A stretch of DNA of 64,000 nt from an uncultured Lachnospiraceae bacterium (GTDB lineage Bacteria; Bacillota; Clostridia; Lachnospirales; Lachnospiraceae): assembly GCA_910585625.1 (NCBI GenBank), contig CAJUFQ010000002.1:128135-192134 (forward strand), in the 5' to 3' direction. Shown one piece after another: positions 9,661-19,242 of the stretch (positions are counted from its first letter, which is position 1; each line of letters starts with the position of its first letter). The notes under the pieces were generated by a model. The model was not told the origin of the DNA and searched no databases. It saw nothing but the letters and a program-made list of their open reading frames with translations. The position numbers and the translations under genes were made by a program.

Positions 9661-9708
9661 GAAAAAAGCCAGGGCAAGGCAAAACCAATCCCTGCTCCGG
9701 CTTTTACT
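9661..9708 (-). terminator. terminator of the kinase/STAND gene
   Basis: On the minus strand the sequence runs AAAAGCCGGAGCAGGG, a 15-base loop, then CCCTGGCTTTTTT. The stem is bulged (AGCC/GGCT and AGGG/CCCT) and ends in a T-tract, about 50 bases after the stop codon at 9761. Confidence 0.55.
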
Positions 9709-9760
9709 GCAATATATTCATCTGGAAAAAAATTTTTTAGGCCCAAAAGTTTAGTAAAAA

Positions 9761-12700
9761 CTATTTGCTTTTAAATTCTACCTCCCTGTTCTGGCATTTG
9801 TCGGAAATCTTTTCAATGACCGCCCCATAAACCTCCATGCGGCTGCCGCCATCCATCAACTTTTCCATTTTGTCTTTGAATTCCACTAAGGCGTCGACTG
9901 CCTGATGGTCTGCCTCGTCCTCCAGATACCCCAATATTATCCTGCATATCTGCGCCAGCACATTGTCCGCGGGCGTCATATCCAACACAAGCTCTCTGTC
10001 CGGATTGCGCTCCAGTTCCAGATACACAGCAATCAAGCATACCTTCATGGCCGCCGCAGTCTCGCCTATCTCTTGCAAAGAGTCCGCAAAATCCTTCATT
10101 TTCCATAACCAATCCCATATGCCCACATCCGTCTCCTTGTCCAGGAAATAATCTACGGTATGGCCATACAGATTCCTGATTTCCTCATACGCCTCTAAAA
10201 ATGCATGGCTGTTTATATAGGCACGGATAAGTTCCTGATTCAAGTACCAGAAACTGCCGTCTGTTTCACTGAATGGATATTGGTTCAAGATAGGTTCGAG
10301 TATCCGTATGGCTTTTTGCAGGCATAGGATTTCCTGTCCATAATCAGATATCAGCTGATATTGATTGGCGGCGTCCTGCCAGATTTCGACCGCACGCTCA
10401 TCGGTACACAAGCCATCCAGAAATTGGATTTTCTTCTCAGCCAGAAGCATATAATTGCATTTTTTCCGCACTTCTGCCGTCTGTTCGAAATCATAGGCGG
10501 CATCCTGGGACATGGCCTCGGCCATGACGCTATAGATAAGGCTTTGGATATATTCCTCGTCCAGGCCATATTCCTCATAATATTCCTCCGCCGCCGCGCA
10601 CTGCCGCAAAGCCTCTGCGCCTCCTTCCGCAAAAGGCTCCGACTTCAGCTCGGCTAATTTGGCCAAGAAAATCACGTGCCATGGATGGAAGTCCGCCAGA
10701 GGCCCATATTTCCTGATGGTTTCCTGGATCACCCTTTCCTTTACCGCGTTTTCCGTCCACCCTTCAAAACGTTCCAGTATCCGGTATATCTCCTCGTATG
10801 GCGCGTCTTCTTTTCTTATATAGGATAAAACAAATTCCTCCAAATCCCTGTCTATCTGGCAGTTCCCAAGCATCTTAAAATATTGCAGGCATTCCTGCCA
10901 GCATTCTTCCTTTTTTTGCATATCCTCTTCCAGGAGATACAAATAATGGCTGGCCTCCAGAAGTTTTGCAATCGCGTACTCGTTATCCTCTTCTGCCAAA
11001 TCTTCCTTCTCAAAAGAAATCAGCTCCTGGGCATATCTCTTTGCTTTCGCATATTCCTTCTGCAAAATCAGTATCTGTATCAGTTCAAGGCAAATGTAGC
11101 TGGAATATCTGACATGCCCCTCCGCCTCCTTTGCTTCTTCCTTATCCGCGTCCAAAACCCGCTCCAGAGATTGCGCTGCTTTTTCGTAATCATTCAACCC
11201 CTTATATATTTGGGCAATGCCGCGCATCGCTGTCTCCAAAGGTTCTGTTCCATCCTGGTATGCTTTCTCATAACATTCAATCGCTTTTGCGTACTGTCCC
11301 TTTTTTTCATATTCGCCTGCCAGGTCGATGTAAGACACGTCGTCCATGTCGATATATGTCATCTGAGGATCCCGCAGGGCGTCGATTTTCTCCTGATACC
11401 AACGCGCCTTTTCCATATCAGAAAAATACTGCTGCCGATACAATGCCGTAGAAACCATTTTATCAGAATAAAATTCCTGCATCTTTTTATAAAATGCTTC
11501 TTTTTCTTCTGCTGAGTAAGCGGCAGCGGGCATTTTCTCCGTAGCTATGTCAAACAGCTCGATAATCTTCCGGTAAATCTCATCCAGCTCCGGGATGGGC
11601 TTTTCCGAATAGCCAAGCAGCAGCTGCTCCGCCAAGCTCTCATCCACTTCTGTCCCAGCGCCGACAAATTCCCTCACAAGATACTCTGGCGCATCTGCAG
11701 ACTTTTCGCAATATTCCTGTGCTTCGCCAAGCAATTTGGATATTTGCTTATATTGCTGTACGCAATAATCATCCAAATCCAGCTCCGATTCAATCATAGA
11801 CTCAAACAAATCGTCATCATTAAGCAATAGCCAAATTTTTTTACGGCAGATCCTCTGCAGGAGGTCAGACGCCTCTCGGTCATTGCTGCTAAGGCAGATC
11901 TGCCTGGCCTTTTCCAAGCTTTCTTCCTTCCCATCGCGTAAGCACAGCCTGGCATAAGGGATCGTGCTGCCCGAGAAAAGCCTCTGCATGAACACCTGGA
12001 ACACTTGCCGGCGCATATTCCTTTCCGTATAATTGTCTGTTTCGGCAGACATATACCTGTCCATCCCTTCCACAATGTGGGTACATCTGGACGCGTCCGG
12101 CTTGAGGTCGCTATAGATTACGTCTTGTATCACCTGATGCAGCGATATCTTCCCCGTCTGCGCATCATACTCTATCCAGCCGCGCCTGATGAGCGCCTCA
12201 AGCCTGCTTCCCACATCCTGCACGGCACATAGCTCTTCAAATTTGGATTTTCTCATGCGTATTCCCGCAAACAGGCAAAGGCTGCCGATAATCTCATTTT
12301 CATAAGTATCGAACCCGGATATGTCAAACAGGATCCGTAAATGGTTCTGCACGCTTTCCGAGCGCAGACTGCGGTCTTTCCTCTGCCTGACATTGATTTC
12401 CTCCGTGTTTGCGATGCCCTCTTTTTCCAGGAAGTCCTTATATAGGCCTGTAGGCGAGCCTTGGGTGTTCCTTAGGTATTTCGCTATGAGTTCCACGGTC
12501 ATTGTATGATGGTCGACAAGCGATATCAATTGTTCTACGGCTTCCTGCTCCGCTTTCGGATAATCCAAATCGTTATATGCCCGGAACAGCTGCAGGATCT
12601 CCTCCATATCGTCAATCCTGCCGACGTCAATCTGCGGATAATTAAAATCCCTGAAATCCTCCCTCGTAGTAACGATGAATTTACAAGGACAGGCAAACAG

Positions 12701-14023
12701 CATTTCCAAGTTCTCATCGGCGTCTACGTCAAAATTGTCAATCACCAACAAATCCCTGGGCGTCAGCAAATTTTTCAGCAAGGCAATCTTTCTGCTGAAA
12801 TAAGCGTCATCGCTTTCCCCCTCCTCCCTGGCGGCTCCATTCACCAAAATCTCGTCGCAGACGAGTTTTTTGATGGAGGACGTAAATACGGAAAACACGA
12901 CCGTGTCATACGTTTCCCTGTTCTGCTTCACATACCGTTTGGCAATTTCCGTCTTGCCAATCCCCCCAATCCCGGACAGGAATGCCAGCTGCTTATCCTG
13001 CAGCAAGCCTTCTATATCTTCCAGCTCACGCTGCCGTCCGACAAAGCAGGCAGAATTATATTGGAACGAATCAATGAGATAGACGCCTTCTAAGTCTGCC
13101 AGCTCCATAAGTTCTCCCAATGCCTCGATTACAGCCTCCATATCGCCCCATCTGGAAACAGCTGCAAGCGACAGCGTCTTCTTAAAGAAAACCTTTAATT
13201 TCCTATATAATTTGGGCCGGTATCTGTCGCTTGCATATTTCATCGCTTCAAAATGGTATGTGCTGGAAAGCCTGCAGTCTTCTGCCTCCACCTTCCTTCC
13301 GAATAATTTAAAGAATACCAGCGCGCCAACGGAGAATATATCTGTATGCCTCCCCATCTTGCCCGTCCGCCCCTGCATCTGCTCCGGCGCGGAGAAACCT
13401 TCGGAAAACGAAAGGCGGAAACCGTCTTGTGCAAGTTCTTCCATCGCCGTCACGGAGTCAAAGTCAAACAAAAGGACGTGTTCTTCGGTCTCTGGTATGA
13501 TGAATACATTTTCAGGCTTAATGTCCAGATGGAGGAAGCCGTTTTGGTGGTACTTATTTATCAGTTCTGCCAGGCTCTTCACATGCCCGAGCAATTCTTT
13601 CAGGGAACCGTCTTCGTATACCCTGTAATCTACGCCCTCATCCATAGCCATCTCTATATAAATCGTCTGGTTAAGCCGGGATATGTCCGCTGCGTTAATG
13701 GTAGAATTTGTCAGGCCCAAGGTATTCTTAATCTGAGCGTTTCTTCTATACGCAGACAAAAACTTCTGCTTTGCCTCTTCAAACCTTCCCTCATCTCCCC
13801 CTTTGGCTATTACAGACCCGTCTTCTCCCCTATATAAGTTCAGGTAGCCCGGATAACATTCTTTTATGCGGACATTATGCCGCACGCCAACCCCGTCTTC
13901 ATACGCCGCGTCATAGACAATGCCGCTTGCCCCCCTTCCAACCTCCTTTCCAATCTTTACAGTTTTATGGTCTGCGAAACATAGCGTGGTCCCTTCTTTT
14001 AGGGCAATCCTTCCATCTCTCAT
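9761..14023 (-). CDS. protein kinase / NB-ARC STAND ATPase / TPR fusion
   Basis: A 1420-residue three-part protein. The kinase domain (about 25-310) has a glycine loop GRGASGIVY, a lysine in RIKECYP, the catalytic HLDIKPEN near 165, DFD in place of DFG near 188, and SAPEQ. An NB-ARC/STAND ATPase follows, with SGIGGIGKTE near 350-359, LLVIDNFD near 429 and IVTTRED near 452, then a winged-helix-like part. From about 895 to the end it is helical with TPR units (EYEKKGQYAKAIECYEKAY). This is the build of an NLR-like sensor with a kinase output. A TTG at 14074 lengthens the frame; ATG 14023 has GGAGG 8 bases upstream and lies 34 bp after the nrdD stop, so it is in the same operon. A role in phage defence is inferred from architecture and island context. 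Confidence 0.82.
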   Translation of the reverse strand: MRDGRIALKEGTTLCFADHKTVKIGKEVGRGASGIVYDAAYEDGVGVRHNVRIKECYPGYLNLYRGEDGSVIAKGGDEGRFEEAKQKFLSAYRRNAQIKNTLGLTNSTINAADISRLNQTIYIEMAMDEGVDYRVYEDGSLKELLGHVKSLAELINKYHQNGFLHLDIKPENVFIIPETEEHVLLFDFDSVTAMEELAQDGFRLSFSEGFSAPEQMQGRTGKMGRHTDIFSVGALVFFKLFGRKVEAEDCRLSSTYHFEAMKYASDRYRPKLYRKLKVFFKKTLSLAAVSRWGDMEAVIEALGELMELADLEGVYLIDSFQYNSACFVGRQRELEDIEGLLQDKQLAFLSGIGGIGKTEIAKRYVKQNRETYDTVVFSVFTSSIKKLVCDEILVNGAAREEGESDDAYFSRKIALLKNLLTPRDLLVIDNFDVDADENLEMLFACPCKFIVTTREDFRDFNYPQIDVGRIDDMEEILQLFRAYNDLDYPKAEQEAVEQLISLVDHHTMTVELIAKYLRNTQGSPTGLYKDFLEKEGIANTEEINVRQRKDRSLRSESVQNHLRILFDISGFDTYENEIIGSLCLFAGIRMRKSKFEELCAVQDVGSRLEALIRRGWIEYDAQTGKISLHQVIQDVIYSDLKPDASRCTHIVEGMDRYMSAETDNYTERNMRRQVFQVFMQRLFSGSTIPYARLCLRDGKEESLEKARQICLSSNDREASDLLQRICRKKIWLLLNDDDLFESMIESELDLDDYCVQQYKQISKLLGEAQEYCEKSADAPEYLVREFVGAGTEVDESLAEQLLLGYSEKPIPELDEIYRKIIELFDIATEKMPAAAYSAEEKEAFYKKMQEFYSDKMVSTALYRQQYFSDMEKARWYQEKIDALRDPQMTYIDMDDVSYIDLAGEYEKKGQYAKAIECYEKAYQDGTEPLETAMRGIAQIYKGLNDYEKAAQSLERVLDADKEEAKEAEGHVRYSSYICLELIQILILQKEYAKAKRYAQELISFEKEDLAEEDNEYAIAKLLEASHYLYLLEEDMQKKEECWQECLQYFKMLGNCQIDRDLEEFVLSYIRKEDAPYEEIYRILERFEGWTENAVKERVIQETIRKYGPLADFHPWHVIFLAKLAELKSEPFAEGGAEALRQCAAAEEYYEEYGLDEEYIQSLIYSVMAEAMSQDAAYDFEQTAEVRKKCNYMLLAEKKIQFLDGLCTDERAVEIWQDAANQYQLISDYGQEILCLQKAIRILEPILNQYPFSETDGSFWYLNQELIRAYINSHAFLEAYEEIRNLYGHTVDYFLDKETDVGIWDWLWKMKDFADSLQEIGETAAAMKVCLIAVYLELERNPDRELVLDMTPADNVLAQICRIILGYLEDEADHQAVDALVEFKDKMEKLMDGGSRMEVYGAVIEKISDKCQNREVEFKSK

Positions 14024-14057
14024 GAACATATCCTCCAAATCTATCGCTCGTTTTTTC

Positions 14058-15704
14058 CTACTTGCCGTGGCCAACCCGGTCTAAAAGCTCAAACTTTTTG
14101 CCCGTCACGAAGCGGTCGACCTCCGCTAAGTACCCTGAGACCCTGCGCAGCCTTCGGATGTCGGCGCTCCCACAGCAGGGACAGCAGCCTCCCATCCTGC
14201 CGATATGCCCGCAGCTGTTGCAGTTATCAAGCGGGAAATTCAGCCCTATATAATTGCAGTCATTGACATACGCATATTCCACAATCTCCTGCACCGCTTC
14301 CACGTTTCCCTCAGGCATCTCGTCCAGTTCGACATATGTAATCGACCCTCCATTGCAAAGGTGATGGAACCTTCCCTCAAACTGTATCTTCTCGATAAAG
14401 TCAGCCGCTACATTGACCGGGACATGGAAAGAATTGGAGTAATAGCCTTTTTCCGCCGCCTCCATGCCTTTTCCCTCATGTAATGCATCGTATGACGCAA
14501 AGTTGCCGGATACCCCCTCTGCCGCCGACGCCAGCAGCGAAAAGTTCAGCCCGCACGCTTTCGTATAGAAATCCGTCTTCTCCCGCATTACAAGGATGAT
14601 ATGGAAAGCCTCGTCCAGGTACTCCTCCATATCGGAAACCTTGCTCCACCTTCTTCCAAATATGACCGACAAGGCATCCCAAAGCCCGATGAATCCGATT
14701 GCCAGCGTCCCATTGCGGAATGCCAGCTTGGCGTCGCCATGCTCTGAATCTTTGTACAGACGGCGTCTGTATACTTCTGAAAAGTCTGCTTGCTCCATTA
14801 AGGTCTGAAAACGGAAAACCAGGGATTCCTTTGCCTCGTCCATGACTTCTTTGAGCCTTAAGATAAACCCTTCGGCGTCTCCTGCAAAACCATATGCTAT
14901 CTGCACAAGGTTCAGCGTCACGCACGCGATATTGCCTCGCTGCAGCCCGCTTTTTTCTCCATAAAGGTTATCGACGACCCTGGTACGGCAGCCCATTATG
15001 CCAATCTTAGCCGGGTCCGCCCCCCGGTTGCTAAGCGAATCGCAATTATAGTAAGTCGGCACCATCCGCCTTGCGGTTGACTTCAACGCTTCTCGATAAA
15101 TGTCATGGTTCGCCGTCCCTTCCCTCACGTTCGAGCCTTGACGCAGCTTGAACACAAGATTCGGGAAGATAAACGGGTTTCCCTGTCCATCCCCCATGCC
15201 ATAGGCATAAAGAAGCGCCAGAGATACCGCCCTTCCCTTCCGGCTCTCGTCAAGCCCGAAATTAAACGTGACATACGCCTTCTCGCACCCCTTCCTGCTG
15301 TACACATTCAGATCCAGAAATAACTCGCGGAACTCTTCCGCCAGCTCTTGGGCCGATTCTTCGCCCACATACGCAGACATATCCGCGTCAAAATTAAGGA
15401 ATCCGATTCCGCCTGACTGCATATTTGTCAGGGCTACAATCTCCCGGCTAAGCTTCCTGACCGCCGCTCTGAATGTATAAGCCCCAGCTCCCAGCAAATC
15501 TGACACATTAACCCCGATACAATTGTAAGTGGTCGTAAAAAATTCTAAATCATGCATATGGTAAAGCCTCTGCTGATGAGCCTTCTTATACGCTTCCGGA
15601 ACCACCTCGCTGAGTATCCTGCCTTTCTCAAACTCCTCGCCGGCTTTAACGATAACGCCTGAGGCGTTCATGCTTGAATTTGCTAAATCCCTTGTTTTTA
15701 CCAT
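14058..15704 (-). CDS. nrdD: class III anaerobic ribonucleotide reductase, cone-less NrdD
   Basis: NrdD reduces ribonucleoside triphosphates to deoxy forms using a glycyl radical. The product is 548 residues, short for the family (about 600-750), because the N-terminal ATP-cone regulatory domain is absent. Catalytic features look intact: Cys62 in NCIGVNV, Cys239 in GIMGCRTRV, a zinc ribbon with CNSC (495-498) and CCPCC (507-511), and the radical-loop glycine near 524 in RRVSGYLA. AGGAGG sits 6 bases before ATG 15704. It lies between its activase gene and the kinase/STAND gene, an unusual setting. Lacking the cone, it may escape dATP feedback; that is inference from the domain layout. It may be a second copy beside a housekeeping enzyme elsewhere. 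Confidence 0.88.
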   Translation of the reverse strand: MVKTRDLANSSMNASGVIVKAGEEFEKGRILSEVVPEAYKKAHQQRLYHMHDLEFFTTTYNCIGVNVSDLLGAGAYTFRAAVRKLSREIVALTNMQSGGIGFLNFDADMSAYVGEESAQELAEEFRELFLDLNVYSRKGCEKAYVTFNFGLDESRKGRAVSLALLYAYGMGDGQGNPFIFPNLVFKLRQGSNVREGTANHDIYREALKSTARRMVPTYYNCDSLSNRGADPAKIGIMGCRTRVVDNLYGEKSGLQRGNIACVTLNLVQIAYGFAGDAEGFILRLKEVMDEAKESLVFRFQTLMEQADFSEVYRRRLYKDSEHGDAKLAFRNGTLAIGFIGLWDALSVIFGRRWSKVSDMEEYLDEAFHIILVMREKTDFYTKACGLNFSLLASAAEGVSGNFASYDALHEGKGMEAAEKGYYSNSFHVPVNVAADFIEKIQFEGRFHHLCNGGSITYVELDEMPEGNVEAVQEIVEYAYVNDCNYIGLNFPLDNCNSCGHIGRMGGCCPCCGSADIRRLRRVSGYLAEVDRFVTGKKFELLDRVGHGK

Positions 15705-15811
15705 AACTTATCCTCCTAAAGCAAAGTGAGAAAAATTAATTATTATTTACAGTTTTATTGTACAAAAGCCGTTGTACTATTTTGTAAAAATAATTTTCTG
15801 CGATACGGTTT

Positions 15812-16300
15812 TCATACCCCCATATGCAAATCTAATTCTTCCCATTGCCCTGAAAATCTCCTGAACATACGCTGATTGCCAGAACCAACGTATCGTATGT
15901 TTTCCGAACCTAATTCTGATAGAAAACTCCCGCACTTCAAATAATCGACGAGCGCGAACACCTCTCTTGGCATCCTGCTGACGCCCCACCCGGTATAAAT
16001 GCATAAATCGAATCCCTCATCCCTAAGAAATGCCAGAAGCTCGCACAATGACTCCCACTGCTCCATAGGCTCGCCGCCCGAAATAGTCAGACGTTTATTG
16101 TGGCACGCCTGCATTATGTAGCCTGCGATTTCACATATGTCCCAAAGTTCTCCCCCGCCTTTTTTCTGGGCCGATTTATTATGACAGCCCGGGCAATGCA
16201 TGCTGCATCCTTGCAAAAACAGGACGCTTCTCATACCCGGCCCGTCTGCGCAGCTTGATTGCTTCCACCCGGCAACTTCCAAAGCCTTGCTTTTATCCAT
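15812..16300 (-). CDS. nrdG: anaerobic ribonucleotide reductase activating protein
   Basis: NrdG is a radical SAM enzyme that installs the glycyl radical in NrdD. The 162-residue product has the cluster motif CSMHCPGC (Cys32, 36, 39), SGGEPMEQ near residue 86 for SAM binding, and CIYTGWG, all typical. The frame is open up to 16483, but ATG 16300 is chosen because GGAGG lies 8 bases upstream and it gives the normal family length. It is the first gene of the nrdG-nrdD-STAND operon; the 107-bp gap before nrdD is AT-rich with no clear terminator. The 170 bp upstream run into the left end of the IS remnant, which carries a likely promoter. Confidence 0.88.
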   Translation of the reverse strand: MDKSKALEVAGWKQSSCADGPGMRSVLFLQGCSMHCPGCHNKSAQKKGGGELWDICEIAGYIMQACHNKRLTISGGEPMEQWESLCELLAFLRDEGFDLCIYTGWGVSRMPREVFALVDYLKCGSFLSELGSENIRYVGSGNQRMFRRFSGQWEELDLHMGV

Positions 16301-16473
16301 AATATCTACCTCCGCTGTTAAAGTTGTTTCTCCACCCATACAAATATGTGCTATTTGTTGCTTAAAGCAGGCGGATGATAATGCCACTTTACCATAGGCG
16401 GCGTCTGGATTTGTAAAAGCGCTTGCGCCGCTGTAATTTTGATTTCCTCTGTCTTTTTTCCAGCTCTTATTGT

Positions 16474-16482
16474 ATAATATCA
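16474..16482 (-). promoter_or_regulatory. extended -10 (TGATATTAT) facing nrdG
   Basis: A TG-extended -10 element lies within the left inverted repeat of the IS remnant and points toward nrdG, about 170 bases before its start. A TTTATA lies 17 bases upstream but matches the -35 consensus poorly. Promoter activity is inferred. Confidence 0.38.
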
Positions 16483-16495
16483 CTACTTTACAACT

Positions 16496-17467
16496 TTATA
16501 AATGATGCCCCTGTTTCTGAATTAGCTGTTTTAAGGCATTTGATTTTATGCTGGTTTCGACCTTTTCTGCGAAAATGGCATAAAATACCTGCTGGCGAAT
16601 TTGTTCGCTTAGAGCAAACCGAAACTCCTGCACGCTTTCTGTCTGATATTTAAAAAACGCCTCGTTCTTATATGGCAGCAGCTTCATTGCACAGTATGAA
16701 ATGTTAATCAGATTGACCGGCATTTCAATCCCTTTGCGGCTGCGGACCATGTAACTGCACAGTGACCAGAAAGTTTTCTGTTCGTAATAACTAACTTCTA
16801 CCGGCCATCGAAATGCATACAGCATCAGGGGGATAAACTGCATCCGGCCGCTCCCTGTCTGGTTCAGCGGGGATTTCTCCTGCCATGCGCAGGATATCTG
16901 AAGCTGTTCCGGGAAGACTGTGCTGAAAAACAGGCGCCTGCTGCCATTTTTCTTGTCCGCAGATGTCACATATGCCAGGACTGTCCTTCTGCCAAAGATG
17001 TTAGTAAGGACATGGCGTGCAGCCATATAGTAATCACCGATTTTTTCATCAGACAGAGTAAAATCATCATGGACAGGAAGCCTTTTTCCATGCGATGCTG
17101 GCCGTCCCCTTTTCCCCGTCCGCTGCGGCGGCAGGTCATAAATGACAGAATCAGACCTGGCATTTCCTATAATGTCAAGGTTTTCGCATTCGTCTATGAT
17201 GGAAACAAGGTTTTCCTTTACATACCAGCTGTCACAGAGAATGATAACATTTTTCCTGCCGCTGAATCCCGGCATCACCTGACGGATCATGGACGCGGCA
17301 AGTTCCAGCTTTGACTCCTTTTTCTGCCACATGCGGAATCCAAGCGGAACGGATAGAATCTGCCGATTCCATAGCCAGAATGGATAACACAAGTAAAAGC
17401 AGGGCTTCAATAGTCGGTGCGGAAAAAGTTTTAAAATAAATATAAAAATAACGGTACAGTCTACCAA
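16496..17467 (-). pseudogene. transposase fragment (DDE family, frame-shifted and deleted)
   Basis: The 323-codon frame keeps the central and C-terminal transposase core: FRMWQKKESKLELAASMI, ILCDSWYVKENL with a likely catalytic Asp, YDLPPQRTGKRGRPASHGKR, and FRWPVEVSYYEQKTFW with a likely catalytic Glu. Its first 40 or so codons are not transposase-like in this frame. Another frame over 17340-17460 reads FSAPTIEALLLLVLSILAME, the expected N-terminus. The two parts meet near 17335 after loss of the intervening section including the first catalytic Asp. An IS4/IS701-like superfamily member is my best guess; the protein should be inactive. Confidence 0.65.
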
Positions 17468-17599
17468 TTAGATTATTTTCGTTGTATAATAAGTCTGACG
17501 TACAAGGTCACTCTCTTTCTTGTAGATTTGTTCGCAAACTTATTATACACCAGAAAGTACCTTGTACGTTATTTTATTCTTCAAAAAGTTGTAAAGTGG

Positions 17600-17608
17600 T
17601 GATATAAT
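17600..17608 (+). promoter_or_regulatory. extended -10 (TGATATAAT) facing the gene at 17657
   Basis: This is the mirror image of the element at the left IS end and points rightward, about 48 bases before ATG 17657. TATAAT is a perfect -10 hexamer with an upstream TG; there is no good -35. Confidence 0.42.
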
Positions 17609-17656
17609 ATTTTGTGAATATTCAAAAGTCCATGGAGTTTGAACAGGAGGTCTCCC

Positions 17657-18979
17657 ATGTCTGAGAAATACACAAAATTTGCGGAAAACAGCACCCGTAC
17701 CTTCGCCTCGGTGAATGAATCGGAGGATGCAGTCGCTTACCTGAACGCCCCCGGCCATTTCCGTCCATTCAGCCAGGGGCTTACAGAACTGATGGCCCGG
17801 GCAGGCTACTGCGGCCCGAAGGAGGACAATATGGAAAAAGCAGGCTGCCTTTTTGGAAAGTTACAGCAGATAGGCAGCAGGACGACAGAAGCCACCGTCC
17901 TTTCCTGGTTTACAGGAGAACATCGCCCTAAAATTGAGGCTTCCAGCCGAGCCAAAATGTATGAAATATGTTTTTCCCTTAATCTGTCCATCGAAGATAC
18001 CGAGTGGTTTTTCCATCATGTATACTTTGACCGCTGCTTTAACTGCCACACCATAGAAGAAAGCGTATTTTTCTACTGTTTCCTGCATAAGCTGACATAC
18101 CAAGACGCGCAGTCTTTAATCCGCGAGATCAACCGGCGGGAGGGCAACCCTCCCAGCACGCCCGACAATATGGGCAATTATACCCGGTTTATCTCCGATA
18201 AGATTTCATCCTTCACCGAAACGGAAGATTTCATCCAATTCATGGCCGACAACAAGGTATCCTTCGGCAGCTGGAACAAAAGCGCGTTTTCTGAAATCTC
18301 CCGACAGCTGGCAGAACTGACCGGGTCTGGCAAATGCACGCCTTCTGATATTGATAAACTGAAACGCAACTTGAAGAAAAGAAGCGTCCCCTCATCCGAC
18401 GGCGCGCGCCTCGGCGATATCGATGCCTCAATATTTGATAATTACGGGCTTCTGCTGCGGGAAATCTGCTATGATGCGCATACCACAAAAAACACCACGG
18501 GGAGCGTATCCAGCTATATCCTTGAGACCATCGACAACAAAAGCGTCTTTCTGAATACTTTCGTCCTGGAAAGATTGCTGACTACTTATTCCGGCATACA
18601 GAAAAAAACGGAACTTCCTTATGTTGTAAAAGTGAACTTCCCCAGCAAGAAAAGCTTATCCGATGTGCTGGGGACAAAAGATGGGCAGCGGAAAATTGAA
18701 ACTTCAAAATCCTATGACATGATCCGCAAAATCCTGGTCTTGCTGCATTTTTATACGTTTTGGCTCCCGGTCAAATTGGGAGATATCGGCGATGACGAAT
18801 GCGATTCTGAAAAGCTGCCTGACATTTACATAGAAGAAGCGGAGAACTGCCTTTTCCGCTGCGGGTATGAACCTTTATATGCAGGCAATCCTTATGACTG
18901 GATGTTCCTCTGCGCCGCACACACGGAAGAACCCGTCGAATTCCTGCGCAGCTGCATATTTGAAATCACAGATAGATGA
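17657..18979 (+). CDS. unknown protein with an HTH-like N-terminal region
   Basis: I do not recognise a named family. The 440-residue product is soluble and has no signal peptide. Residues of about 50-120 read like an XRE-style helix-turn-helix plus a helical extension (ATVLSWFTGEHRPK, AKMYEICFSLNLSIEDTEWF). The rest is mixed alpha/beta without a visible enzymatic motif. AGGAGG lies 6 bases before ATG 17657. It is divergent from nrdG across the IS remnant, so it may be a regulator or partner of the nrdG-nrdD-STAND operon, or an independent cargo gene. Its neighbour on the right is the small toxin locus. Function is open. Confidence 0.62.
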   Translation: MSEKYTKFAENSTRTFASVNESEDAVAYLNAPGHFRPFSQGLTELMARAGYCGPKEDNMEKAGCLFGKLQQIGSRTTEATVLSWFTGEHRPKIEASSRAKMYEICFSLNLSIEDTEWFFHHVYFDRCFNCHTIEESVFFYCFLHKLTYQDAQSLIREINRREGNPPSTPDNMGNYTRFISDKISSFTETEDFIQFMADNKVSFGSWNKSAFSEISRQLAELTGSGKCTPSDIDKLKRNLKKRSVPSSDGARLGDIDASIFDNYGLLLREICYDAHTTKNTTGSVSSYILETIDNKSVFLNTFVLERLLTTYSGIQKKTELPYVVKVNFPSKKSLSDVLGTKDGQRKIETSKSYDMIRKILVLLHFYTFWLPVKLGDIGDDECDSEKLPDIYIEEAENCLFRCGYEPLYAGNPYDWMFLCAAHTEEPVEFLRSCIFEITDR

Positions 18980-19191
18980 AACTGGATAAGCAGAAAACTG
19001 AAACAATAATGAAACCAGATAAGGACAGAAATAAGTTTCTTTCGGAAGGTAAAGGTATAAATTAAGAAAATTAACTCCCCGAGAAGCCACTTTATGACAG
19101 TGTCCACAGTGATAGCGAGCATCGGATTGCGTTAGCCACAATCCTCAGAACAAATCATTGAGATAAAAGTACAAAATATCGAATAGTATGA

Positions 19192-19197
19192 TATAAT
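19192..19197 (+). promoter_or_regulatory. -10 element of the small toxin gene
   Basis: TATAAT is preceded by TGA, forming an extended -10, about 45 bases before the toxin ATG at 19243. No good -35 is visible. Confidence 0.5.
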
Positions 19198-19242
19198 TTA
19201 TATGTTGCTCACCGACACCCGCAACAGGGAGGAGGTGTTTGC

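Larger units (their letters stand above)
16473..17609. mobile_element. internally deleted insertion sequence with terminal inverted repeats
   Basis: About 1.1 kb is bounded by inverted repeats of about 25 bp: AAAGTTGTAAAGTRGTGATAT reads inward-to-outward at both ends (16473-16497 complement and 17585-17609). The left repeat overlaps the transposase stop. Inside is the 3' part of a DDE transposase joined out of frame to its own N-terminal segment, so a central piece has been lost. No convincing target duplication is visible. The element separates divergent genes (nrdG and the gene at 17657). Both ends point a TG-extended -10 outward. Confidence 0.68.

Noticed and set aside
18980..19180. Possible small genes between the unknown gene and the toxin locus
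   Set aside because: Only short frames without ribosome sites are present; the region shows no clear coding or structural signal.
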